Shown one piece after another: positions 44,198 through 56,640 of a stretch of 64,000 nt of DNA. The position numbers were made by a program, and so were the translations under genes. The stretch comes from Endothia cerciana. Lineage: Eukaryota > Ascomycota > Sordariomycetes > Diaporthales > Cryphonectriaceae. The stretch lies in contig JALRMH010000021.1 of assembly GCA_026119935.1 (NCBI GenBank), positions 1 through 64,000 of the forward strand, in the 5' to 3' direction. Positions within the stretch are counted from its first letter, which is position 1. Each line of letters opens with the position of its first letter. The notes beneath the pieces are model-generated. The model saw only the letters and a program-made list of their open reading frames with translations. It made no database searches and was not told the DNA's origin.

Positions 44198-47134
44198 ATG
44201 GGGACTGTCGCGATGTCTACGGTTTCAGCGAAAGGCTTTCGGTTTGGCAAGCCCCGAGGCGAAAGTCTTTCCGAACAACGAGGAGTCATGGCCCATGACC
44301 TCAACCAACAGGCGAATGGCACCAGTCCCTCTGCCTTGAGGGCGTCGTTTGGCTCGCCCGTATGGAGGAAACGTGCGAGGACTCAAGGCACCGTCGACAG
44401 AGCAGACTCGCCCGATACCAGCCCCCATTTCCCCCTGTCGCTCGTTCCGCCATTACCACCACCCTCACATAAGGGGCACGACAACACAACACGACCAAAG
44501 GCGGCCGTGATGCCACCGGCTCCCGTATTCGTGGTACCAGCGTCTCCGATACCACTTGCAAGTCGCCCGTCTTCCCGCACAGCCTCTTCGCCGTTCAGTT
44601 CTTCCACAACCATCGTGGTCATGCAGGACGGCGCCTTGAACAACGCAAGGGCCGGGGAGAATGACCCAGAGAAGCGGAACAGACCTGAGGACCATGAGGC
44701 GCAGAAACATCCGTCGATCACAGAGCAACATCCTCTCAGCGAAGCACAAGCGAAGACAGATCTTATTCTGGCCGAACAAAGGAGCATGTCTATGGCGAGG
44801 CTGCAACGGCAGCTGATTGCTACGCAGTCAGCAGCCTCATTCGCCTCCACCACATGTAACACGCCTGTGAAAACCCCGGTGCTGGAGAAGATTGGCTTGT
44901 TCTATCGAGGGAGGAGGGGGCCGGCTACGCCCTCCCCGGCATCTTCGACGGCTGCCTCGGTCGATTCCAGTCGCGCTCAGAGCTTGGCATCTTTCTGGTC
45001 GCCGATGCCCGTCGTGGAGCCTAGCTCGCAGCTTCTGACGCCCCCGTCCTCTCCAATGTCCTCAGCCTGTGTTCACGATGGAGTGAGTATTTACAATGAT
45101 CCTTCGTGACAGATTGCCCCAACTGACATTGGTCAACTTCAGTACGTCAAGGTTCGCTATCGAGGCGAATCCGCAAAGATCCGCGTGGCGGACACCACAG
45201 ACACGGTAGACATGCTTCGCCAGGCCGCGGAGGTGATAAGCAGCCCGATCAATACCGCTGCCAGCGTTATGTTCGAGTGTTATGCACCCTTTGGGCTGGA
45301 GCGCCGCCTTCGTCGTTACGAATGCATTCGAGACGTGGTCGACTCGTGGCCACACGATACTCAGAACTCGCTGCTCATCCGTCACGCTCGGGGCCCCGAG
45401 AACGATAAGGACCTGGACATCTCATCTGTGCAGGTCTCTGAGGCCCCGACGACTTTCGTCCTGCAGCTTTACCACTGTTTGCGCCCGGGCAAGTGGCAAA
45501 GGCGCTGGATCACACTGCTTGGGGACGGACAGATGCTGTCCTCCAGGACCCCGGACCTGAGTCTTGGGAGAGATTGTCAACGGCTGTGTGACCTGTCAGA
45601 GTACGATATTTACAACTTCATGAGCGAGCCTGCGTCACTTGCGGATGACGGACGACCGAAGAGTGCCCGGACGAGCCTTGTCAAGAATCTCAAAACTCCA
45701 AAGAGATATGCCTTGGCCGTCAAATCTCAGCAGAGGCCGACGACGTACCCAACCACTGCCAGCTACGTCCATTTCTTCTGCACTGAGGATCGGGCTGTCG
45801 CGAGGAAATTCCAGACCCTTGTGCACGCCTGGCGCAGCTGGTACATGGTCAAGGCACGTCGAGATACCCAGCGCATACGACCGATGGATACAGCTACAAG
45901 CCCAGCCCCACAGATCACTCCCGTCAAACACGTGCCACAGAAGAGCGTCAGTCACGTCAAGGTATCCCCGGGCCACAGGATGAGGCTCTCAGTCGATGAG
46001 ACTCCCTACACGCTTGGCGAGTTCCAGCCGCTCGTCGACATGGAGCGCTTCAATAAGCCGGCTGATGAGTTTGGGAAAGACTGGATCGCGGACACGAAGC
46101 TTCCCATCGTGTCGCCTGCGACTCCCGGGGCTGATTCTGGCATTTCGGTGACGACGCCATCGACTGGCAAGTTTTCGAAGCTAGAGAAGGATGGCATGGA
46201 TATTGACAGCCCCTCAGAGGAGCGGCGCAGGAGGCGGGACAAGAAGAGGACTCTTACATGCATAGGGCCCGGTGAGCGTTCCGGGGTTCCAGCGAACACC
46301 AACACTACTATCGCCGCCACCGAACCGCTGACGCCGTCAACGCCACGGACACAGTCGGACGCATCCTGGTACAGTGTCACAGACACGCGCCCGACCGAGC
46401 CCGAGCCGCCATCCCCGCCCGAGCCCGACCCTTCGCCCTGGCTGCCTTCGGCTGCCGAGCATACCGCCAAGGTAAGGGCCGAGCAAGCCCGCCTCGAGCG
46501 CCTCAACACTGCGCCCGCCACACCCCAGCGGCCGGCGACAAGCGCCGGTGTCGTCTGCCGCGGGCAGGGCCTGCCGGCCAACCTGAGCCGGCGGGGGGGC
46601 CGCCTCCGAGACAACAGCCAGCCCACCCTGTCCGGCAACCTCGAAGCTCACTACCGTGCCGCGTCACAGTGGGCCGAGACACACCCGGGCGCCCACTCCT
46701 CTAGGTTCCTCGAGGTCCCCGGCGGCGGCGGCGGCGGCGGCCACGGGCCCAGTCTCGCGTCCATGACCTCCATGCCGACGCTCACCGAGTTCCCCGCCTC
46801 CAACAGGCGCGGGGTGCCCGTGCCGGTCTGTCCCCATCCCCTGTGGAGGAACCAGTCCCTCTCATCCGGCCGGCCCTCCACCAGCCACGGCGACAGGGCC
46901 GGCGCCCGCAGCCAGCTCCGCGGGCGCTCCGGCTCCACCAACTCCCTGCGCCGCGGGTATGCCGGCGCGGGGGCCCCGCCGCCGGGCGAGGTCCTGCCCC
47001 CCATGCCGCCCGTGCCGCTGCACCTGAGGTCGTCGGTGAGGGAGGGCGTGAATGCCGCGGTGCGGCCGCCGGCCGTGCCCAGGGACGCGGGGAGGAACCT
47101 GGCGGTGCGGCCGCAGAGCAATGCGCAGTGGTGA
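44198..47134 (+). CDS. Ras-association plus PH domain adaptor
   Basis: Two exons, 44198-45082 and 45143-47134, give 958 residues. The N-terminal 295 residues are Ser/Pro-rich and probably disordered. Exon 2 opens with an RA (ubiquitin-like Ras-binding) domain at about 296-378 (YVKVRYRGESAKIRVADTTD through LLIRHA). A PH domain follows at about 395-520 (FVLQLYHCLRPGKWQRRWIT to the final helix KFQTLVHAWRSWYM). This RA-PH tandem is the arrangement of Grb7/10/14 and RIAM/lamellipodin. The C-terminal 440 residues are again low-complexity, with a poly-Gly run. The protein probably links a Ras/Rap-type GTPase to membrane phosphoinositides in polarised growth; this is inference from the domains. The start is the first in-frame ATG, and MSTVSAKG five codons later is an alternative. 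Confidence 0.82.
46722..46742 (+). repeat. Coding GGC tract (poly-Gly)
   Basis: Seven consecutive GGC codons, giving a Gly run in the disordered tail of the RA-PH protein. Confidence 0.75.
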
Positions 47135-48048
47135 CTTGGCACTCGATTCGAATGCAACAACCCCACACGGCCCGTGGTCGTGGAAGCGCCGGCCTCCTAG
47201 ACTGCATTTTCCATAACGAGGCTTGCATTGGGGATTTGGGGTAGACACAACACGCACAAGGTGACGACTGACAGTGGTGGATGTGGTGCGGGTGGGCGAA
47301 GGGTCCTGGCACCGCCTAGACAGGCGGCCAGTGGGTTCATGTAACATCAAGGCACGCGAGAAGGCCAGGAAGGTATGAAAACAAAAGGCAGAATGAATAT
47401 ACGAACACGCAAGATCGCGGTTTGTCCGGGTCGAGCCTCTTCGATTCCATGTACAGTAGAACATACGGACTGGGGCATTTCTTCGTAGCTATACGTTTGG
47501 GCTGATACTATCATCAGTCGATGAGCCTTAGCATGAAGATCATTATGGATTAAAGCCTCACATAGTCAAGGTTCTATCCAAGTGCAAGGTAAGAGCCGGC
47601 ATATGTGATTTTATCAAAAGGAAGAAGACTGAATATCGTGTGCGCGAGGCACGGGCTGTTCTAGTGAAGCTATGAATATTTCTGGAAGTACGTCTCTCTT
47701 TTTTTTCCGTTTCCGTGCTCCCACTCTGCCTGTGGCAGATACCTCTCTGCCTCATGGAACACCCAAGAGACTGCCCGATAATTCAACTAGGACTCTGTCC
47801 CTCGAGTTCTAGTCTAGGCCCTTTGCCTTGCAGCAAAATGCTGGGGGAAGCAGTGTAGCCCATCCCTGAAACAGACGGTCTCGATAAAGCCAGCTCGTAA
47901 TCATGAAAAGAGCGCCCCTGAATATGAAGACATCTTATCCTGCCCACTTTGACTTGCCGGTGATGCTCGCCCTGAGATCATCTCAAAGGGGTTCTGCCCG
48001 CCTGCGCATAAACTTATCGCGGTCAGAAACGATTCTGCCGGTCGGGCT
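47135..48048. other. Convergent spacer between RA-PH and CBP80 genes
   Basis: About 910 bases, AT-richer than the flanking genes, probably the two 3' untranslated regions. No gene seen. Confidence 0.55.
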
Positions 48049-50859
48049 TTACGCAGCAGCACCGCCATTCTCGCTGCCACTAGCAGTCTTCCCCGCCTCC
48101 AGCAAGAAAGCCTCCTCGATCGCCGACCGACGCCTTACAACACGCAACCAACGCTCGCCCCATCTTCGGACCAGTTTGTCCCGCACATCAAGGGCGGGTC
48201 CATCCAGGCTTCCATCCTCCATGAGCTCATCCTTCGAGCCAGCCGCCCAGGCCACGAGCGAATCTTCGAGGGTACGGAAGAGGTTCCGCATGCTCTTGAC
48301 CTCCTGTTCTTTCGTCTCATCCGCAGACATATCGACATCGCCGGCCACGAGGGCAGCGCCCGGCGACACGACCTGCCTCACACGGCCCGTCACCTTGGCG
48401 ACGGTGTTGAAGACCATCTCGTAGATGTAGCTACGGGCGAGGGCCTCACCCTTGGTGCGGCCAGCAAAGCCAGAGAGCGCCCACTGAACCACAGCCAAGG
48501 GATTCACTATGCCGTAGTTGAGAAGCTTCTCGATGATCTGCTTAGCCACGCCCGGGTGTGCGCTCCAGAACTCCATTACCGCTGTGATGATCTGGGCACG
48601 GGCTGGGTCTGAGGTGGCGCCTGCGTCGAGCAGGCGCTCCTTCGTACGCTCGATCGCGGCTAGGACGTGAGACAGAGACTTGGAGCCGATGAAGAGCACG
48701 ACTGTCGTGAAAACATCGGTGCTGGTCACGAGGGGGTCCAGGCCCTGGTCGATAGCCTGGGAGTGGATCCTCTCGATGACAGCCTGGATCTCACTGTCGA
48801 CTTCCTTCTTCTTTTCCTCGTCTGGGGTCTTCCGCTTCAGAAGCGATGCCAACTCACGGCCTTCTTGTGCGAAGGGAACGGCTAGGAGGTATGTCAGTAC
48901 TTGGACAGGAGAACGCAGTCTACAGTCTACCCACAGTCTTTTTCAAACTTGAAAGGCGGCTCTTCCTGATCCTTCTCAGGAGGGACCAGAGGCTGATATC
49001 CGTCAGGCAAGGTCTTCCTGATACGGCCAGCAAAGCTTAATCGGATCTCCTTGTCGATAGAGCCCACGATGAAGGCCTTGTTGGGGTGCAGGTCCGGAAG
49101 AGACACATCTCCTGTCCATTCGGCCCACTTCCACGTGAAGCCGAAGTTGCTCAGATGGTGCGAGAACCAGTCGATGAACCGGTTGGTCAACTCCAGATCA
49201 AAGATGCCGGTGCTTCGGTAGAGGGACCTTATTGCTCTACCGAGGCTGGGGGCGATAGCCGCAGGAGCGATCCGGCATGCTTCAGTGAGCACCGAGTGGT
49301 AGTATACGAGCTTTTGCTCGGGGTTGGGCAGCATGAACAGCTGGGAGAAGACAGCATCGACGGCAACATCCTCGGGCTTCCATGTCGATCTGCCCGCAGG
49401 TACATCGCGAAGCTGGTCGAAGGGGGTTGCACGGCTGACAAAAGTACCGTCGGCGAAGTAGTTGTCGATATCGATCAAGCGTCTAGCAGTGACAGATCGG
49501 TTGAAGTGCAGGATGTTGATCGTATCCACCAGACTGTCGCGAACCAGGCACGAAGTGATATCCGTGACTGGGGGAACAGACCCAATGTCCTGATTGAGAT
49601 AGACAGAAAGGTGGATCTCGGGGAAGAGAGGCCGCGAACCAGCGATGAGAGTCTCTGGAAAGTCGATCGCGGGCAGTGTGTGCTTTGCACAGTTTTCCAG
49701 CTTCTCCTGCTGCTCCACCTCTTCCAGTGGCATCCTCCATGGCCTGGGCAAGCAGGCCAGCTTCCAACCACTGCCAGCCTCGGACTGTAGTTGCTTCTGC
49801 AGCAGACCAATGAAGCTGAAGTCCACAACAGGGCTCTTCTCGTCGCCCTCGGGAAAGAAAGGGTCAATCAGGGTCTGAAGCGCGTGAGGCTCGGAAGCGA
49901 TGATGTCCGTCTTGTCGAGGAGATCGGCGGCATTCTTCTCGTACTTGCCAGGGGCTGCAGCAATGGCGTATGGTATCGTGAGGAGGATGATTTTGACCAG
50001 CTCGGTACCAATTGTCTGTAACCCCAACGTGTTAATCAGCATGCCACCTTGCCGGTCTCGTCCCCCCTCGTGTAGGGTAACTCACGTCCTCGGAGCTAGC
50101 AGTCTGCAGCTCGACCGCACGGTCGAAAAGCGTATCCAGGATAGGGAACACGCCCTCGCCCTCCAGACAGCTCTGCAGGCACGCCAGCAGCTTCAGGTAA
50201 AGCTTGACAGTCCTCCACTCGCCGGTCTTGACCTTCTCCTCGATCCGCCCCGCAGCTTTCGCCAGCAGGTCGTCCACCACCCCGCTCGTGGACACGGGCT
50301 CCTTGGCTTGCTCCTCCCCATCCGCCATCTTCGCGTCCTCACCAGCAGCCTCGTCCCCGCCATCACGCGGCGCCGCGGGCGTAAAGGTCAGTGTGTTCAG
50401 CACCAGCACGACGGCAGCAACGAAGGGCGTCTTGAGCGGCTGCTCCACAACGAGCTGCAGCGCAAGATCCACAAACGTCTCACGCAGGCGTAGGTCATCG
50501 TAGTTGTCGGCCAGAAGATGCGCGATGCCGCGGATCTCCTCGGTGATGCCGCGTAGGGGGCTGTCGGCGATGTCGACGAGCTGTTTGCGCAGGCGAACGG
50601 GCACCGGGGGCTCATTGCGGCGGCGGTGGGGGCCACGGTGTTCGCGTTGGGGGTTGTAGTGGTCTTCGTCCTCTGAGATTGCGACGTGTTAGAGATCATA
50701 TCTCGAAAGGGGGGTTTTGTGATGGATTGGACGAGTGCTCAGAGGGAAGCCAAGGGTACGAAGTCTCGTCAATTAATTAGTTCAGGGAGGCGAACCTCTG
50801 TATCGTCGCTTTTTGGGGTTGTACCCTCCTCCGCCCTGTCGACGGTCGTGATCTGCCAT
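48049..50859 (-). CDS. CBC1: Nuclear cap-binding complex large subunit (CBP80/NCBP1)
   Basis: Four exons on the minus strand, 50859-50796, 50672-50086, 50015-48935 and 48881-48049, give 854 residues. CBP80 binds CBP20 and the 5' cap of nascent transcripts in the nucleus and supports splicing, export and decay. Seen: a basic start (MADHDRRQ, NPKKRRYRE) with a likely nuclear-localisation signal, MIF4G repeat 1 (VPVRLRKQLVDIADSPLRGI), the junction SSED-TIGTELVKIILLTIPYA, and the later MIF4G-like 2 and 3 parts, e.g. DWFSHHLSNFGFTWKWAEW and AVVQWALSG. The 64-nt first exon lies beyond a 123-nt intron; without it the protein would lack a start, because no good ATG precedes VPVRL. Length matches family norms. 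Confidence 0.93.
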
Positions 50860-52735
50860 CTTGGCTGTTCTCAGGTTACAGCTGGTCGTGATGATGGTGA
50901 ACTGATACGAAAGATGCAAGGAGACGGGACAGTAGGCAATGTTGGCGGCGTCAGCCTTCAGGTGGAGCTTTGAAGGTGGTCAGTTTAGCTGCTTGTGTCG
51001 CGCAAGCTTGCACATGTTCCAAGAGACGCGAAAAAGGGACCACCAGAGAGGTAACTAAGTTACATTGGGGGGGGGGGGCTTATGTAAGACGAGCTGCAAC
51101 CAACCCGTCCCGTCCCCGTCCTTCTCCAGCCCCTCGGCCAGCTCCTCAGCCTCATCGTCGAGGTGCTGCCCCTGCCTGCAGCCTCCGGAGCAGGGAACTA
51201 ACTGACTACCTGCTTCGACCTCGACCCTAAGACCACCTCCTCGTCGAAACGTTTGGCCAACCTCTCACAGGCATGAGAGATCATGCAACCATAGCCGGCG
51301 AAGTCTCCGCCCCCCCCCCCCCCAACCCAGGCCCCATCTTACTATAGTAGAGCTCCTATCCATACGTACGATACTCTGTACCTGGCTCAACTCAACGCAG
51401 GATACCACGGGTGGCTTTCGATCGAAAAGCCCTCCCCCGCTCTTCCCTTCCCCAACCGTTCCCAAACGTGCAATGATGTAGCTGCTCTGGAGATGGATAC
51501 TATAATTCTCAGGTCTCAAGAGAGGTCAGGGCCTCGACGAATGCACGATGATTTACAGCAGGAGCAGGGAAGCCAGTGCAATCTGCTGTTACCTGTACGG
51601 TGTCAATGCTGAGGCGGAGCAAGGCGAAGCAAGGCGAAGCACCGAGTCAGAACTACGCAATGCTCCTTAGGCTTTGGTATATTGCAGTAGATACGGGTGG
51701 TGCGGCATGAGTGGGGGACTTCGGCACACAAGTCGTGGAGGTACTGGAAACTTCTTTATTTCTTGTAGTCGCACCAGAGCCGGCACTCACTGATCGCCTC
51801 TTTTGATATCCACGGGTTGTCTGAGCCATGTTGCCAGTCCTGATTTTCCTTTTGAGTAACCACCGGAGAGCGGTGCCTGTCCCTCTGACCTGCTTGCCGG
51901 GCTGCCCTCGGAAAGACAAAAAGAACAGTAGTTGATAGAAATCTTTTGAATCGTCAATGCCAAACCCCAGCTGCTGCAGGCCAAGTTGTCCGCCCGTCAC
52001 CTGCCCGTATTTCCTAGGGACCCCGTCTACAACGGAACTTGTCCCCGTCGTGATCCCAATGCAAGTTCACTGCCGTTCGCATGAACACCCACAACCCTGT
52101 AATGGTTACCAGCCGCCTACTCCCCGTTCAAAACAATCCGTACGCAACGTCCGCTCATCCAGCAGTAGCCCATAATCTCCCCGGTGGGTCTTCATGACGC
52201 CACAGCCTCGAAAAGATACACAATGTCATGGTGCCAGCCGCAATGTGGTTGCCTGCCACAGGCTCGCAAATCTCCCAGGCGGATATGAAAACGAAACCAA
52301 GCAGAGCCAGATCTGTTCGGGTGGGGAAAGAAATCTAAGGGCTTGGTCCGGTCGGTCTTCGTCCCTGTACGGTCCACTGCCAGATGTGCCGGAATGACAC
52401 ATCTCTGGAGGGACAGCGAGCCGGCCCATCGCCCCTACTTACTTCACGATTCCTAGGATCTTTGCGAAGGTCTTTGCGCTTTTTCAGTGGCTACCAGCTG
52501 CAAACGCTTCATATTTCGACCTGTCGTGGATATCGTGTGTAATCGTCACCGTTTCAAGTATCCAGGAGGAATGCCAGCATAGGTGCGTGTTGGCATGAGC
52601 GTCACAAACCGCATTTACGACCATGGGCAGGTCCGACGTCGCGAGCCGAGACCTTGCGAGACGAACGTCTCTTCTAGGAGAATCGCTACTTCCAACAAAA
52701 CCTGCGTAGTCGTCCACGTCGAGCACGTGTCGTGC
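50860..52735. promoter_or_regulatory. Spacer and promoter region of the CBP80 gene
   Basis: About 1.9 kb between the end of GSK3 and the start of CBP80, both on the minus strand. It has G and C runs at about 51067-51078 and 51309-51323, and a short AAGGCGAAGC duplication at about 51620-51640. No coding signal is supported. Confidence 0.5.
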
Positions 52736-54197
52736 TCAATCAAGCTTCGCCATCATCTCCTCCTTCGTTAGAGGTACGAGGTTGGCAAGGTCGAGGCCCC
52801 TGGACTTCAGCTCGTCCCTCACGTGAGGGGGAACCAGCCTGTCGTTCAGGCTGGGGTTGATGGACAGTTCTGCGGGATGTCAGTCACCGTGGGGGCCCAG
52901 GGCACACATGTTGAGGAAGACTCACCATGCTTGTTAAAGTTGAACAGTGGAGGCAGATCCTTCAGCTGCCCGGTTTGGTGTCTGGAATCAGGGAACTTGG
53001 TGCTCGGATCGCGGAGCTCATCGAAGAAGGGGTGAACCATTGCATCGATTGCGCTGAGGCGCTCGGTCGGCGTGTACTCGAGCAGCTTGCTAATCAGGTC
53101 GATCGCATTTGCGTCGGCCTTCCGGAAGACCTTGCTGAAGGGGTGGGGTTTGATCTGGGGGAACTTGTGCTCCATGTAGTTTGGATTCATGGTCCGAATC
53201 TGCTCGCGAGTGGGTGTCCCCAGAACTTTGATAATCTCCACCAACTGATCGATGCCAGACTCGCCAGGAAACAGAGGCTGACCCAACATCAACTCGGCCA
53301 TGACGCACCCCGTAGACCACACGTCTAGAACATCTCGTCAGCCCAATCGAAGCCGAGCCAAATGCAGAAATCTCTTACCAATCTTGGTGGTGTAGTTGGT
53401 GGCGCCGAAAATGAGCTCAGGTGCCCGGTAGTAACGCGAGCAAATGTACGAGACATTGGGCTCGTTCTCTACCAGGATCTTTGCGCTGCCGAAATCACAC
53501 AACTTCAGTATGCCGCTGTTGGGATCGAGGAGGAGATTTTGTGGCTTGATATCACGATGGCAGATGCCCTGCGAGTGGATATAGGCCAGGGCTCGGAAGA
53601 GCTGGTAGATGTATAGTTTGACTTCGAGGATCGGCATCGTGGTCTTCATCTTGTTGAAGAATCGGGAGGCTCGGTAGACAGTCTCAGGAACGAACTCCTG
53701 GACAAGGTTGAGGTACACTTCATCCTTCTGCAACCGTGTCAGAAACGAGGTGGACATATAATCGTTCTCCTAAATACGTACGCGCTCGCCATTCGAGTAG
53801 TAGAATGCCTTCAGCTGCACGATGTTGGGATGCCGAACGATGCGCATGATTTGCAGCTCACGGTTCTACAATGTGGTCAGTACGGTGACCGGCGCGAAAG
53901 CCCGCACCAGCTGCGTACCTTGAATCGCTTGTCCTGGAGAACGCGCTTGATCGCGGCGTCCTCGTTGGAGGGGGCCAGCTTGGTCTGGAAGACAACACCG
54001 AAGGACCCATTTCCCACAATCTTGCACTGGGTGTATTGGAGTTCTCTCGTCTCGCCGGTGATGCCATCCTGCACCTTCTCCTTGATGATCTCTGGAGAAG
54101 TATTAGCAAGTGACGAAGGGAGGAAGACACTACCCATGGTGGGCCGCTCACCTCCCATCCGCAGGTTGTTGAACGCTGCGGGGCGGTTCTGTGCCAT
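52736..54197 (-). CDS. GSK3: Glycogen synthase kinase 3
   Basis: Six exons on the minus strand (54197-54152, 54091-53919, 53865-53782, 53727-53379, 53324-52926, 52869-52736) give 394 residues, the usual size in filamentous fungi. It is a Ser/Thr kinase of development, stress response and virulence pathways. Seen: the glycine loop [15 protein letters not shown] (Lys), [12 protein letters not shown] (catalytic loop), DFGSAK, and [13 protein letters not shown] with the activating Tyr. [20 protein letters not shown] and [20 protein letters not shown] follow. The short C-terminus ends in MAKLD. The first intron (60 nt, 54151-54092) is a multiple of three and free of in-frame stops, so retention would insert 20 residues before the kinase domain. 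The call is certain at family level. Confidence 0.97.
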
Positions 54198-55044
54198 CTT
54201 GATTGCCGAGCCTGGTATTGCTACCGCTTGGCGAAAACAGTGGTCTCGTAAAGAAAATCAAAGCCGAAAGAGGAACCGGCAACAGTTAGACACCTGAATC
54301 GGGCCGTGATGGGCGAGCGTCGAGGTTGCCACGGGTAGGGTGTGATCTGAGGTTGTTGGCGGGTCCAGCAACCGCTCTGGGCCCGTGTGCGAGGAGATGT
54401 ATTGACGGTGCTTGAGCCAGCGTCTGGCGGAACGCGCTTCCTTGGGAGAATTGAAAGAAGAGACACAAACTTCAATCAATCGTCGCTCTATGTCGTGTCG
54501 CACTTGACCTGTCGAGAAAGAGCCTGCCAGGTAGGTTGTTGTTGTCGCGGGGAGCAGGTCGGGGTTGTGGAATGCGGTAATCAACGGGTTGCGCAGGGTC
54601 GAAGAGGGTTTCCTGTGTCAATCAATCTATGCCGACGGTCAGAACTCTGCGGGACGATCGAATTCAAGGATGGGCAAGAGTATGTCAGGATGGTGGAGCG
54701 GTGAAGTCGAAAAAAGAAAACGAAGATTGACAATGTACCACGAGATGTCTAGGAGAAAAAGGGAAAGACGATGACGGTCGAGGGTGGGGAAGGGAAGCAG
54801 CAGCTTGGAAACGGGGACCCAGTAGAAATTAGGGCGATTGGGACAAGGCAAGGTAACCGTGACCGTGACCGAGTGCCAGGAACCAGCGGCCAAGCGACCC
54901 GGCGCCAGAGGGGGGGGGGTGCAGCCCAGGTCCAAGCCAGGGACACTAAAGCTTCAACCGCCCAACTGGACTCGCTCAACCCAGCCCAGCCCAACCCAAT
55001 CCAACCCAACCCAAATGTGATCCCAGGCAGGCGACTTTTCAGTA

Positions 55045-55045
55045 G

Positions 55046-55101
<56 letters not shown>

Positions 55102-55152
55102 CCCGCCTGCCCGCCCGCCTGCCTGCCTGCCCGCCTGCCTGCCCGCCCGCCT
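55045..55152 (+). repeat. CCTG/CCCG tetranucleotide microsatellite
   Basis: About 108 bases of GCCT repeats with some GCCC interruptions, roughly 27 units. This is the longest microsatellite in the window. It lies about 850 bases upstream of the GSK3 start. Confidence 0.95.
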
Positions 55153-56590
55153 CAACGTCTGAATCCCGAGCAGCTGCCTCGCCCTGCTTTGTCTTGCATG
55201 CAGTGCAGGTAGCTGCCCAGAGACGATAGGGCGTTGGGTTGGGTTGGGAGTTGCGATGCCAGGAATAGGCCAGGCGACAACCGCACCGTCGATGCGAGCA
55301 GGCCGGTGGCAAGTATGAGAGACGGATCTGGCAGTGATATACCGGTGGTGATTGAACCGTCATACGGGACCCTGGCAGAAGGCAAGCTCGTGAGGGTAGG
55401 GCGAGAAGCCGTCGAGCTGGGAAGGGGAGCCCGACTGATCACGCTCAGATATGGCGAGCAGTGATGTGATGTTGCTGTCGCTGGTGTCCTCGCTTCGCAA
55501 GATGACTGGCCTGCCGCCGGCGGTGCGTAAAAATGCGGCCCGGGGGTGGCAAGTGATCATGCAACCGTCGCAAGGCTGTCTGGTCTGGGGAACTTCTCGC
55601 GTGCTCGACAGGCGCAGGTTTGTGATGTTATCTGGAGCGGACTTGAAGAGCGTACAGATGAGGTGCCCCAGGGTGCGGTGCCACACGTAGGCGCTGGATT
55701 GGAGCTCGGGAGGTTGACGCGCGCCCCCGGAGGGGGGGGGCCACCATCGTGACCAGCAGAGCTAGGCAAAAGGCGGGGTGACTTGACGACGCAGGTCGAC
55801 ACGGGATGAGGGGCACGCAGTTGGCTCCTGCGCGGGCCGCCTCGAGCTGGGCAGAGGAACGAGGGGCAAAAAAACGCGGTGACAACAAGCCTGGAGAGGG
55901 ACTTACAATACTGTCAAGGTATGACCAGGAATCATTCCAGGAAGAGGTCTGCGGGCTGATGATGGGCTTCTGTTGCACTTCCGTCGATAAAAACCCCAAG
56001 GCGTTATGTCTCCTCGCTATGCTATGCCGCAGCGCAGCTGACGATGGTGGTTCGGGGCGCGGGTTGTAATGGTTACGAGTTAGCTTGCTCTGTGCCCCGT
56101 GCCTGGCCGTTGCCGGTGTGCCAAAGAACGGCTCAACGCCGAAGGTCAGATGGAGGCAGGCGAGACGAGGCTGAAGTCGAGGTGAGAATGGCTCGTGGTG
56201 GGTTCTGAAGCCGAAATAGAGAGGTTAGGCCCGGTCGGGTCAGGTATAGGAACAAAGGGAAGTAAGTAGGTAGCTGTATGGAGCAGGACTGCAGGTGCAG
56301 GGATGCTCAACGACAGATGTTACGATCGAGCTGCCGCGTCCAGGCTAGGCCTGGGTATTCTCGATGCGACAGTGGCCGTGGTATGCGTAGGGGGCCGCTT
56401 AAGAGCTGTCGGTCCAGGACGGGGGGGTAGGCGCAACGTCTCTCGCTGGGCATACCTGCTCGGGGCGGGGACAGGAAGGGCATAAAAGGGTACGGGCAAG
56501 GCCAGGGAGGGAGAGCCGCAAGACAGGGGACATGGATGGCCTCGTGAGGACGGGAATCGGGATGATACTTACCAGGGAGGCCGCTCAGGA

Positions 56591-56640
56591 TGAGGTGAGG
56601 TGAGGTGAGGTGAGGTGAGGTGAGGTGAGGTGAGGTGAGC
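56591..56640 (+). repeat. TGAGG pentanucleotide tract
   Basis: Ten tandem units of TGAGG, the last one TGAGC, in the spacer upstream of GSK3. The units resemble 5' splice-site-like GTGAG strings in series. Confidence 0.95.

Noticed and set aside
46006..47464. Several 130-210-codon frames opposite the end of the RA-PH gene
   Set aside because: They are antisense or shifted frames of Pro/Gly/Arg-rich coding sequence.
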